From CAWJFJ01 sp963800065 (GTDB taxonomy: Bacteria > Actinomycetota > Acidimicrobiia > Acidimicrobiales > UBA8190): a DNA stretch of 64,000 nucleotides. A program made the translations under genes and the position numbers. Below are positions 42,535 through 50,850 of the stretch, piece after piece. Location of the stretch: positions 620,001-684,000 of the forward strand of contig CAWCZO010000003.1 of assembly GCA_963800065.1 (NCBI GenBank). Direction: 5' to 3'. Below the pieces are notes generated by a model. That model searched no databases. It had not been told where the DNA came from and saw only the letters and a list, made by a program, of their open reading frames with translations. The number at the start of each line of letters is the position of its first letter. Positions within the stretch are counted from its first letter, which is position 1.

Positions 42535-43581
42535 GTGACGCAAACATCCCTTGGAAGCGTCGTCAATCCCTGGCCTGACCTGGGCATAGACGGAGAACCC
42601 GAACTCCTCTTCCAGCCTGCGGTCCACCTCGCATCGGGGCGTCTTCTGGGGTTCGAGGCCTTCCTGCGGTTGCGGCGGTGCGTCCCCGTTCCCGGGTATA
42701 TCTCACCCAACGAGCTCATCCCCTGTGCGGAGGCCAACGGCCATATGACGGCCGTCAACAACTGGGTGCTGATCGAGGCCTGTTCGAGGGCGACGGTCTG
42801 GCGCTCGGAGATCCAGCTGGCGGTCAACTGTTCGGTCTTCCAGCTCCGGCGGCACGAAGCGTCGACCGCCGTCGTGTCCGCCCTCGATGCGTCGGGCCTC
42901 GATCCGGGTCGCCTGTCGATCGAGTTCACCGAGGCGGCTCTCACTGACGACGAGGCCGTTTCCGATCTTCGTACCCTGTCGCAACTCGGCGTCACGCTCA
43001 GCCTCGACGACATGGTCTCCGATTGGTCGTCATTGACCGATCTGAAGCGCATCGCCGTCGACACGGTGAAGATCGACGGGTTGTTCATCGGGGGCCTCGA
43101 ACATGTCGGGGGGGCCAATCGCTCGATCGTCGAGACGATTGTCAAGATGATTCACTCGCTGGATCTCTGTGCGGTCGCCAAATCGGTCGAGACCGCCGGT
43201 CAGGCCGCCGTCTTGCGGGAGATCGGGGCCGATGCCGGGCAGGGATACTTCTTCGCCCCCCCGCTGGCCGCCGACGAGGCGCTGGCGCTCGCGACCATGA
43301 AGACGATCCCCGTTCTCCCTCTTTCGGCCGACGGCGGCGGGACAGCTCCGTCCGACACGCAAGAGGCGCTGTCCGAAGATGACGATGTCCTCCAGAACCT
43401 CGAAATGGACCGAAACACGAAAGAAGACAGCGACGAGACGGCGATCGGGTGGGCGAGGCTCATCCGGCCTATGACCAGGACGACCGGCTCGACACTCAAC
43501 GGCGGGAACGACCGCTCCGGCGGGGGTCCCGGGTCGGCGCCCGGTGGAACCGGGACGCTCAGGGATTCTCCAGGACGATGA
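42535..43581 (+). CDS. EAL domain protein, probable c-di-GMP phosphodiesterase or receptor
   Basis: A protein of 348 residues. The EAL domain shows LGFEAFLRL (EAL motif as EAF, Glu41), LAVNCSVFQL, LSIEFTEAAL, LSLDDMVSDWSSLTDLKRIAVDTVKIDGLFI and AVAKSVETAGQAAVLREIGADAGQGYFFAPPL. The main metal-binding acids, the Lys and the last Gln are kept, but D-D-F-G-T-G-Y is changed to DDMVSDW and A-E-G-V-E-T to AKSVET, so activity is uncertain. The C-terminal 90 residues are polar and low-complexity. GTG 42535 follows GAGGTGAACGG. The end overlaps the convergent alpha-glucosidase gene by 23 bases. Confidence 0.87.
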   Translation: MTQTSLGSVVNPWPDLGIDGEPELLFQPAVHLASGRLLGFEAFLRLRRCVPVPGYISPNELIPCAEANGHMTAVNNWVLIEACSRATVWRSEIQLAVNCSVFQLRRHEASTAVVSALDASGLDPGRLSIEFTEAALTDDEAVSDLRTLSQLGVTLSLDDMVSDWSSLTDLKRIAVDTVKIDGLFIGGLEHVGGANRSIVETIVKMIHSLDLCAVAKSVETAGQAAVLREIGADAGQGYFFAPPLAADEALALATMKTIPVLPLSADGGGTAPSDTQEALSEDDDVLQNLEMDRNTKEDSDETAIGWARLIRPMTRTTGSTLNGGNDRSGGGPGSAPGGTGTLRDSPGR

Positions 43582-45187
43582 CCCCTTCCCACGCCTTGAG
43601 GGTGACGATCGGGCCGATCGACGCTCCGTCGCGGGTGCGGTCCGTGCTGACGGCGACCTGATTGTCCGAAACGGGCAATGCGATTTCGACCGGGTCATCG
43701 GACAGATTGAGGGCTACCACGGTGCCGGTGCCGCGGCGCCACACCCAGGCCCCCTGGGGCGAAGCCAAGGACTGGTAGTCGCCGGCGACCAGATCGGGGG
43801 TCCGGCGTCGTAGCGACACCACGTCCCGGACCAAATGGAGAACCGATCCTGGTTCCTGGCGTTGGTCGGCCACGTTGCACGCCGCAGGATCGCCCATACG
43901 CAGCCAGGGGACCGTCCCGAGCTCCGTGAAGCCGCCGTTGGTACCGCTTGTCCACGGCAAGGGCGTTCGTTCCGGATCGCGGCCCCCGTATGCTGGCCAG
44001 AATCGTCGGCCGACGGGGTCCAGAATGTCGTCGTGGGCCAGCTCTACGTCGGTCAGACCGATCTCGTCGCCTTGATATAGAACGGGGGTGCCGCGCAGGG
44101 TGAGAAGCATCAGCAATGCCACGCGCACCTTGTCGGGGTTCCCACCGGCCCAGCGTGTGGCGAGCCGTGAGACATCGTGGTTCGACCCTGTCCAGACGGG
44201 CCACGATCCTGAGGGGAGGAGCTCCTCCGTCTTCTCCACGATGTCTCGTAGTGCTCCCGCGTCGAGCGGGGATTCGATGAACGGGAAGTTGAAGGCGAGA
44301 CTCAGCTCGTCGTCACCGTCTCCGTAAAAGGTCGCCAAGGTTTCGAGCGCTTCGACATTGGTCTCGCCCAGGAGGACCCTTGATGGATCGTAATCATCGG
44401 CAGCCTGGCGCCAGTGCTTCAGAACCCCATGGACCTCCGGTCGGTTGCTCGTGAACACGGGGCGCTGACCGAACATCTGCATGATGAAGGGATCGTCCTC
44501 GGTGGCCGGCGGGTTGTCCCGAAGCTGCGCGTCCTTCACGATCATGTTGCAGACGTCGATGCGGAAACCGGCGATCCCCCGGTCCCACCAGAAGCGTAGG
44601 ATTTCGTCGAACGAGGCTCGGACATCGGGGTACCACCAATTCAGGTCAGGTTGCTCGGGCAGGAAGTTGTGCAGGTAGTACTGCCCGGTGGTCTCGTCCA
44701 GTGTCCAGGCCGGCCCACCGAAGCATCCCACCCAATTGTTCGGAGGAGACCCGTCGGGTTTCGGGTCGACCCACACGTAGAACTCCCTGCGGTCCGAGTC
44801 TCTCGATGCCCGCGATTCGATGAACCACGGGTGCCGATCGCTTGTGTGGTTCGGAACCAGATCGATGAGTACCTGGATCCCGAGATGGCTGGCCGACGCC
44901 ACCAATTCGTCCAGATCGGTGAGCGTCCCGTACTCGGGCTGAACGGAGCAGTAGTCAGCCACGTCGTAGCCCCAGTCGGCATTGGGAGAAGGTGTGATGG
45001 GGCTCAACCAGATGCCGTCGACACCAAGCCACGAAAGATGATCGAGGTGCTCGAGGACGCCCCGCAGATCCCCCACACCATCTCCGTCGCTGTCTGCGAA
45101 CGATCGGACGTAGATCTGGTAGAGCATCCCTTCCCGCCACCATGGGACAGGGATGTCGGGGGCGGGGGTGGGCAAGGACTCCGACAC
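43559..45187 (-). CDS. GH13 alpha-glucosidase (oligo-1,6-glucosidase/trehalose-type)
   Basis: An alpha-amylase-superfamily enzyme of 542 residues. The (beta/alpha)8 catalytic motifs are all present: DLVPNHTSDRHPWF, GFRIDVCNMI (nucleophile Asp211), LLGETNVEAL (acid/base Glu275) and GSNHDVSRLATRW (Asp338). WWREGMLYQIYVRSFADSDGDGVGDLRGVLEHLDHL is typical of alpha-glucosidases of the oligo-1,6-glucosidase and amylosucrase-like group. The C-terminal beta-sandwich ends in KAWEGVIVLENP. The start is the GTG at 45187 after GAGGAGAC. The enzyme is cytoplasmic and should release glucose from alpha-oligosaccharides. Confidence 0.93.
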   Translation of the reverse strand: MSESLPTPAPDIPVPWWREGMLYQIYVRSFADSDGDGVGDLRGVLEHLDHLSWLGVDGIWLSPITPSPNADWGYDVADYCSVQPEYGTLTDLDELVASASHLGIQVLIDLVPNHTSDRHPWFIESRASRDSDRREFYVWVDPKPDGSPPNNWVGCFGGPAWTLDETTGQYYLHNFLPEQPDLNWWYPDVRASFDEILRFWWDRGIAGFRIDVCNMIVKDAQLRDNPPATEDDPFIMQMFGQRPVFTSNRPEVHGVLKHWRQAADDYDPSRVLLGETNVEALETLATFYGDGDDELSLAFNFPFIESPLDAGALRDIVEKTEELLPSGSWPVWTGSNHDVSRLATRWAGGNPDKVRVALLMLLTLRGTPVLYQGDEIGLTDVELAHDDILDPVGRRFWPAYGGRDPERTPLPWTSGTNGGFTELGTVPWLRMGDPAACNVADQRQEPGSVLHLVRDVVSLRRRTPDLVAGDYQSLASPQGAWVWRRGTGTVVALNLSDDPVEIALPVSDNQVAVSTDRTRDGASIGPIVTLKAWEGVIVLENP

Positions 45188-45559
45188 TGCGTCTCCTCGG
45201 GTTTGCACTCCCTCACATGGTGCTCGATCCGTCCCCGATCCACCACTCGGCGGACCCAAACGACCTTGGTCTCCTCCTCTCCAACCGGCGCCACCCGGGA
45301 GGCGCCGGCGGGGCCGCTCTCGGCCCACCCCTGCGGAGGCTGGCTCCGGAGGGTTGCCGCTGGTCACAGTGGCTTCAGGTCCAGGGCGAACGGACCGATA
45401 TCGCCCATATCCGTCTGAGCCGTCGAAAGCGAAAGAGACGGGACCCGGGACGAGAGGTCCTGGGGGTAGGCCGTGAACGAGGGGTGCCCAGACGTCCTCG
45501 GAATCGGTGCCACAGGGAACAGCCCGAATGACACGAGGATCGGAAACGACGGGGACGGC

Positions 45560-46441
45560 GTGGATAGAAAACTGTCTGAACTTGCCAGAAGGATGGAGGA
45601 GCACGAACTCGCCGTCTGGGCGACATGTGTGGACGCCGTGGCCGCTCTTCCGGGCAATCCACTACAGGCCGTCATCGACCGATCGGGGCCGTTGCCACTG
45701 GTCGCCTTGTGCGCTGTCGACCGAGGGGATATCAATCGCGTCGTCGCGCTGGGTGTCCGTCGTCCGGCTCGGCCTTGTGATCTCCACACGATCTGCTCGT
45801 TCTACGAGACCCATCACCAACGGAACTTCCGGATAGAGGTGACACCACTCAGCCGTCCATCGGAGCTGGCTCACTGGACCACGGCACAAGGTCTCGTTGG
45901 CGAGAACCGGGGGACGTTCAAGATGTGGCGCAAGGTGGAGCGCCCACCTCAGGTTGGGGCGAACATCGAAGTGAGAAGACTCGGACCTGATGACAGGGAT
46001 GCTCTCACCGCCGTCAACGTCGCCGCCTGGGGCGCGTGGAGCATGCCTGTCTCCATGACAGCCTGGTTCGGAGCCACGCTAGGCACGGACAGCGTCCAAC
46101 ACTATGGCGTCTTCGACGGAGATCGCCTCGTTGCCGCGGGAGCGCTCTTCCTGGGTGACGGACTCGGCTGGCTCGGCTTCGACGCGACCCACCCGCGTTA
46201 TCAAGGTCGAAAGCTGCGCCAAGCCATTTCGTCGGTTCGCATGATCGACGCCGCTTCCGCTGGGTGTCGGATCATCCACGCCGAGAGTGCCGTTGCCCCG
46301 AGCCGACGGGCGAAGCGGGACAAATGGCAGCTGCTCTACGAGAAGCAGAACTACAGATCGGCACCTGTTGTCGAGGAAGTCGCGGCAGGGAGCACCGGAA
46401 AGAGCCAACGGGTCCTCGACTCGCGTCCGAGACCCAGGTAG
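45560..46441 (+). CDS. GNAT-like acetyltransferase, paired with PaaK-like gene
   Basis: A protein of about 293 residues. The C-terminal half has a GNAT core (IEVRRLGPDDRDALTAVNVAAWG, VFDGDRLVAAGALFLGDGLGWLGFDATHPRYQGRKLRQAISSVRMIDAASAGCRIIHAE). The first half (KLSELARRMEEHELAVWATCVDAVAAL... HTICSFYETHHQRNFRIEVTPLS) looks like a related degenerate N-terminal GNAT domain. Start options are GTG 45560 and ATG 45473. It lies 24 bases upstream of a PaaK-like adenylating enzyme. Together they could activate an acid and acylate an amine, but this is inference from order alone. Confidence 0.7.
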   Translation: MDRKLSELARRMEEHELAVWATCVDAVAALPGNPLQAVIDRSGPLPLVALCAVDRGDINRVVALGVRRPARPCDLHTICSFYETHHQRNFRIEVTPLSRPSELAHWTTAQGLVGENRGTFKMWRKVERPPQVGANIEVRRLGPDDRDALTAVNVAAWGAWSMPVSMTAWFGATLGTDSVQHYGVFDGDRLVAAGALFLGDGLGWLGFDATHPRYQGRKLRQAISSVRMIDAASAGCRIIHAESAVAPSRRAKRDKWQLLYEKQNYRSAPVVEEVAAGSTGKSQRVLDSRPRPR

Positions 46442-46465
46442 GGAACTATCAGTGGGAGAGCGGAA

Positions 46466-47845
46466 ATGTTGACCACGTCGATACGCCATGAGGACCTGCG
46501 GCATTCACAACGTGCGGACGTCGCCGCCGGGGTGTTCGCCCATGCCAAGAGACTGCGATGGTCACCGTCACGACTGAAGGCTGAACGCCAGGGACGTCTT
46601 CGCGACCTCTTGGCCTGGTCCATCGAGCATTCGCCCTTTCACACTGACCGGTTGGTTGGAGTGGATCCCGCCCGATTCACCGAGGCGGCCATGGAGTCGC
46701 TTCCGGTGATGACCAAAGACGATCTCATGTCGGAGTTCTCCTCGATCGTCACCGACAGTCGATTGACTCTCGATGTCGTCGAGGACCACGTTGCCAACGT
46801 GGATGACAATGAGTACCTGTTCGATCGATTCCGCGCCGTGACGTCCTCGGGATCCAGCGGTCGAAGGGGAGTGTTCGTCTACGACTGGGATGAATGGACG
46901 ACTCTGGCCCTCATGCAGAGTCGGTCACGGTTAGGGACGGCCGACGATTCCGCTCGGCCCCGGGGGGCGGCTACGGCCAGCCTCTTCGCCGGCGCCGGGG
47001 CCCATCTGTCAAGGGTCATGCGCACCTTCCTGGCCGAGCCGGGTGATGAGGTCCACCATCTCCCCATGACGCTTCCGGTCGCCGAAGTGGTCCGTGGATT
47101 GAATGCCGCTCAGCCCGAGTTGCTCATGGGCTACCCGTCCGCCCTCGACCTGGTCGTGCGCGAAGCACAAGCGGGTCGCCTAGGGATATCGCCTCGCTTC
47201 GTCGAATCCGGTGGCGAGCTGCTGATGGACAGGACCCGGGTCGCGGTGCGCGACTTGTGGGGCGTCGAGATTGACGACTCCTGGGCGGTGGTCGAGGGAG
47301 CGTATGCCTTCTCATGTCCGTCGAGTCGCGCCATGCACCTGCCGGACGACCTGGTCATCATCGAAGCTGTCGATCAGGCCGGCCGACCCGTCCCTCCGGG
47401 TGAGCCGGCCACCAAGCTCTACCTGACCAACCTCTACAATCGTACCCAACCGCTCATCCGTTTCGAGATCTCAGACGGCCTCACCGTCCTCGACGGTGTC
47501 TGTCCCTGCGGTTCCGCTCACAGCCGGATCACCGAACTCACGGGACGAGCTGACATCGTCTTCGAGTACGACAACTCGGTGAAGGTCCATCCCATGGTTC
47601 TCCGGTTGGAGCTCCATGATGAACGCCACGTAACCGAGTATCAGGTCCGACAGACAGCCCGAGGGGTCTGTGTCAAGGTCGTCACCGACCGGCCGGAGGA
47701 GCTCGACGGGATCCAGAACAGGCTGGTGCGGACGTTGCGGACCGCCGGACTCGGGGACCCCGAGGTCACCGTTGAGGCCGTCGATCGTCTCGAGCGTCTC
47801 GCCGCCGGCAAGCTCCGACAGTTCATCCCGCGGCTCGGCGCATAG
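46466..47845 (+). CDS. PaaK-like phenylacetate-CoA ligase/adenylate-forming enzyme
   Basis: An adenylate-forming enzyme of 459 residues of the PaaK/CapK branch. Motifs are RDLLAWSIEHSPFHTDRL, SLPVMTKDDLMSEF, the P-loop-like VTSSGSSGRRGVFVYD, LLMGYPSALDLV, LYLTNLYNRTQPLIRFEISDGLTVLDGVCPCG and RITELTGRADIVFEYDN. The CPCG segment is typical of the family. It activates a carboxylic acid as AMP ester and then CoA thioester or amide. The ATG at 46466 has a GGGAGAGCGGA site. It follows the GNAT-like gene on the same strand. Confidence 0.87.
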   Translation: MLTTSIRHEDLRHSQRADVAAGVFAHAKRLRWSPSRLKAERQGRLRDLLAWSIEHSPFHTDRLVGVDPARFTEAAMESLPVMTKDDLMSEFSSIVTDSRLTLDVVEDHVANVDDNEYLFDRFRAVTSSGSSGRRGVFVYDWDEWTTLALMQSRSRLGTADDSARPRGAATASLFAGAGAHLSRVMRTFLAEPGDEVHHLPMTLPVAEVVRGLNAAQPELLMGYPSALDLVVREAQAGRLGISPRFVESGGELLMDRTRVAVRDLWGVEIDDSWAVVEGAYAFSCPSSRAMHLPDDLVIIEAVDQAGRPVPPGEPATKLYLTNLYNRTQPLIRFEISDGLTVLDGVCPCGSAHSRITELTGRADIVFEYDNSVKVHPMVLRLELHDERHVTEYQVRQTARGVCVKVVTDRPEELDGIQNRLVRTLRTAGLGDPEVTVEAVDRLERLAAGKLRQFIPRLGA

Positions 47846-47860
47846 GAGTCGATCGACTCC
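47845..47860. other. 16-bp perfect palindrome between convergent genes
   Basis: GGAGTCGATCGACTCC begins on the last base of the PaaK-like stop codon and is an exact 8+8 inverted repeat. It sits in the 39-base gap before the convergent APH-family gene. Without a T-run on either strand it is not a classical Rho-independent terminator, but it may work as a bidirectional one or as a protein site. Confidence 0.45.
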
Positions 47861-47884
47861 GAGGTCCCCCCGTGGCGTGACCGC

Positions 47885-48754
47885 TCACGCCGTCGGTCCC
47901 CCGAGCTCCAGGATGTGCAGCGCGGCTTCCAGGTCGGGCTCATGCGGTTGGTCATGCTGGCGCATCCAACTGGCCGATCCGAGACGGCGGATGAGTTGGT
48001 AGGCACTGAGGAGATCGTGCGTCCGGCACTCCATTGCCCCGTCTGGTTGATAACCATGATGGACCTGGCCCAACATCTCGGGCATGTCCAAGGTCAGGGT
48101 GGCCACGTCCCAGACGGGGTCGCCGAGAACGGCGTCACCGAAATCGAGAACCCCCGCGATGCGAGGAGAGCCGGGCATCACCACATAGTGATCAGCTTGG
48201 CAGTCGCCGTGCAGGAGGTGCAGTTCAGGCCCATCCATGTCAGCGAAGGTCTCTCTCAGATACCGGTGCATCTGATGGACCGCGGTCGCCGGGAGAGAGC
48301 GGTCGGTGAGCAATTGGTCTCGCTCGTGATCTGCCCACCAGCAGAAATGGTCCTGCCAATTCCGTCCCGACCAACTGGTTGAGCCGGCCACCGCCGGCCA
48401 TTCCAAGCCGTGAAGTCGCCGAAGGATGCGGCCTGCGTCCCGCCAAGCCTCATCGTCGACTCCCCGGCGCAAGGGAGTGCCATCGACGCGCTGGAGCACC
48501 AGGAACGAGGGTGGCCCTGCCTCAGAGAGGACGATGGCGGGGACGGGAAGTCCGGATCGCCCTGCGGCCCGAAGCACGGACTCCTCTCGTCGGTGCTTGG
48601 CCATTGATCTGTCTACCTTCACCACCACCGGGGCTTCCGGGGAGCGCGTCTCGAAGACCGCTCGCTCACGGTGCTCGATGAGCACGGCGGTAACCTCAAC
48701 CGGGTAGTCCCACGCCAGGGTGATCTGTTCGACAGCATCACTGATCAGGTCCAT
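47885..48754 (-). CDS. Aminoglycoside phosphotransferase (APH) family kinase
   Basis: A kinase-fold protein of 289 residues. The Lys strand is APVVVKVDRSMAKHRREESVL, the hinge SFLVLQRVDGTPL, and the Brenner motif LLHGDCQADHYVVM gives Asp184 as catalytic base. The metal site is VLDFGDAVLGDPVWDVA. The Asn of H-G-D-x4-N is replaced by His189, which is uncommon but seen in some family members. The substrate could be an aminoglycoside, sugar or small alcohol; resistance is only one option. The ATG at 48754 is the family start. It converges with the PaaK-like gene. Confidence 0.85.
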   Translation of the reverse strand: MDLISDAVEQITLAWDYPVEVTAVLIEHRERAVFETRSPEAPVVVKVDRSMAKHRREESVLRAAGRSGLPVPAIVLSEAGPPSFLVLQRVDGTPLRRGVDDEAWRDAGRILRRLHGLEWPAVAGSTSWSGRNWQDHFCWWADHERDQLLTDRSLPATAVHQMHRYLRETFADMDGPELHLLHGDCQADHYVVMPGSPRIAGVLDFGDAVLGDPVWDVATLTLDMPEMLGQVHHGYQPDGAMECRTHDLLSAYQLIRRLGSASWMRQHDQPHEPDLEAALHILELGGPTA

Positions 48755-49067
48755 CGCTCGACTCCGGGTCTCCGGTCAGGGACCGTCCGCTTCTGGCTCG
48801 TCCGCTACGGCCCTGAGGAACTCCGTCAACCGGTCCGCTGCAAACATGCGACCACGTTGACACGGCAGGGGGCGCCGCCGGACCGTGCCCCCGTGTCTGA
48901 TGCCTCGAGCCGAGTCCAGATGGATCCGCCCTGCGCTACTGGGATCGAGATGAGGCGGCCTCCCGACGTGGCTGAGCGCTCCCGCCAAGCACATGGAGGT
49001 GATCTGCTCCGGCGTTTAGCTGGAACTGTTATGATTAAGTGGTAAAGGGTCGGGCAGGGGGCATGCG
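48755..49067. other. Intergenic region with candidate Fur-gene promoter
   Basis: About 310 bases between the divergent APH and Fur-family genes. No convincing gene is seen in it. An AT-rich patch TTATGATTAAGTGGTAA at 49029-49045 stands out; TATGAT at 49030-49035 would be a good -10 element for the Fur gene 33 bases downstream, and the same patch could be an operator. A matching -35 is not obvious. Confidence 0.4.
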
Positions 49068-49523
49068 GTGACAACTCGCTCGCAAGGACAGGCGGAGGTT
49101 TCGTCGTCCGAAGGTGGTCAGGCGGCTCGCGGGTCCCGGATGACTCGTCAGAAGCGGGCCGTGGCGGCGTTGCTGGCGGAGACGGAGGAGTTCAGCAGCG
49201 CCCAGGATCTCCATGCCCGCCTGAAGGGCACGGGAGAGAAGGTCGGTCTGGCGACGATCTACAGCCAATTAAGGACTCTCGCCGACACTGGGGAGATAGA
49301 CAGCGTTCGAGGGGACAGCGGTGAGACCCTCTACCGACGCTGTGACCTCGTCTCACACCATCACCATCTGGTCTGTCGACGATGTGGGCACGCCGTCGAG
49401 CTCGACGCACCCGAGGTCGAGACGTGGGCTCGGCGGGTAGGAGGGCGCTATGGCTTCCGGCATCTCGATCACGTCCTCGAGATCACGGGGATCTGTGACC
49501 GATGTTCCGAGGTCAGCCCGTAG
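49068..49523 (+). CDS. Fur family transcriptional regulator (Zur-like)
   Basis: A metalloregulator of 151 residues. The N-terminal winged helix holds MTRQKRAVAALLAETEEFSSAQDLHARL and GLATIYSQLRTLADTGEIDSV. The metal sites are HHHH (97-100), CRRCGH (Cys103, Cys106) and a C-terminal CDRC (Cys143, Cys146). The four Cys form the structural zinc site, and the His cluster with Glu/Asp gives a regulatory site as in Zur or Fur. Whether zinc or iron is sensed cannot be told by sequence alone. GTG 49068 is used; ATG 49140 would also work. It probably autoregulates through the AT-rich patch at 49030-49045. Confidence 0.9.
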   Translation: MTTRSQGQAEVSSSEGGQAARGSRMTRQKRAVAALLAETEEFSSAQDLHARLKGTGEKVGLATIYSQLRTLADTGEIDSVRGDSGETLYRRCDLVSHHHHLVCRRCGHAVELDAPEVETWARRVGGRYGFRHLDHVLEITGICDRCSEVSP

Positions 49524-49743
49524 GGCGGCGAGCGCCTTTTCCCTGTTCAAAGCACCATTCCGACATCATCGGAAGTCTCGGTGTAATGGTAAAATGACTC
49601 TGAGCGTTGGACCTAGGGTAATGCAGGACCGCAACGGCTTACCCGCCCAAACGGGTGCATCATGGTCTTCCCATGCTCTCCCGGTCAGACGACCTCGGCC
49701 CCCTGGGGACGCGGCCTCGTCGCCGGTCGTCCCTGGAGAAGCC

Positions 49744-50652
49744 ATGGTTACCACCGCCCACGACCGAAGGTCCCGCTCACACCGGTCGCGCCGGCGGACT
49801 CGCTCACCCCTCGCACTGCGTTTGGGATGGGGAGTTTCGGCAGGATGCGTCTTTGTCTTGACAAGCATGATGGTTTGGGGTTCCCCGGAGACCCTCGGAA
49901 GAGCCTTACACGATTCCGTCGGAGAGCACGCGCCGGGACTGGTCCATTCCCCCATACAGAATGCGACTCTCAATAAGAGCATGACGACATCGACGAACTG
50001 GGCGGGCTACGCAAACACCGGCAAAGCTGGTGTCACTCCAACGGTCACCTTTTCGGATGTCATCGGGTCCTGGGTTCAGCCGGCGGTCACCTGCTCCAAC
50101 GTGCAAGAGGATTCCTCGTTTTGGGTCGGCATCGACGGATTCCTGAAGGGCTCGTCCACGGTGGAACAGATTGGGACGGATTCCGACTGCGACAAGAAGA
50201 ACAAGAAGACCAAGACCGGCGGTCCGACGTACTACGCCTGGTGGGAAATGTACCCGGCGCCCTCCAATACGATCACGACGAAAAGTCAGTACCGGGTCTT
50301 CTCGGGAGACGACATGACTGCCAGTGTCTCGATCTCAGGATCGTCGTTCACTCTGACGTTGTCTGACTCCACCCAGGGCTGGTCGTTCTCGACGGCCCAG
50401 ACTCCGACCACGACGCCGCCAGAGCTGTCGGCCGAATGGATAGTTGAGGCTCCGTCCAAGTGCAATGGCTGTGGTCCCGAGAAACTCGCAGACTTCGGGA
50501 GCGCCACGTTCAGCGCCATAACCGACACCCCCAGTTCTTCGCCGACGAACGTCACCGCCTGGCCGATCGAAATGACGAAAGGAAAGACGGTGAAGGCGTC
50601 GACCAAGGCGCTCTCACCGTCGAGCTTCATCGTCACCTGGTCCCACGACTAG
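49744..50652 (+). CDS. Secreted glutamic peptidase, family G1 (eqolisin-like), second copy
   Basis: A G1-type peptidase of 302 residues. An Arg-rich N-terminus and a hydrophobic segment (LGWGVSAGCVFVLTSMMVWG, about residues 28-46) act as a signal or anchor. The domain starts STNWAGYA, with WVGIDGFLKGSSTVEQIGT (Gln142) and SAEWIVEAP (Glu235) as the presumed catalytic pair, plus WWEMYPAPSN. Compared with the copy at 7963 it keeps the classical AEWIVE motif fully. The ATG at 49744 has GGAGAAG before it. It lies 220 bases after the Fur gene. Acid-active secreted proteolysis is expected, from family knowledge. Confidence 0.88.
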   Translation: MVTTAHDRRSRSHRSRRRTRSPLALRLGWGVSAGCVFVLTSMMVWGSPETLGRALHDSVGEHAPGLVHSPIQNATLNKSMTTSTNWAGYANTGKAGVTPTVTFSDVIGSWVQPAVTCSNVQEDSSFWVGIDGFLKGSSTVEQIGTDSDCDKKNKKTKTGGPTYYAWWEMYPAPSNTITTKSQYRVFSGDDMTASVSISGSSFTLTLSDSTQGWSFSTAQTPTTTPPELSAEWIVEAPSKCNGCGPEKLADFGSATFSAITDTPSSSPTNVTAWPIEMTKGKTVKASTKALSPSSFIVTWSHD

Positions 50653-50850
50653 GGCTGTGATCGGCGAGTGATGAGGTGGCCTGAGGGGTTCCTCACCTCT
50701 CCCGTCGGGTAGGACGTGTTCATTGTCCTGGACGTAATGTTCGACGACAGACCTTACGGGTCATCGGTTCGGTGGAGATCGGCCACCCACAATGCTCGAT
50801 CACGGCCTCGTCGCCGCGACTGTTTCGTTCGCGGGGACGACCGGTGTCCG

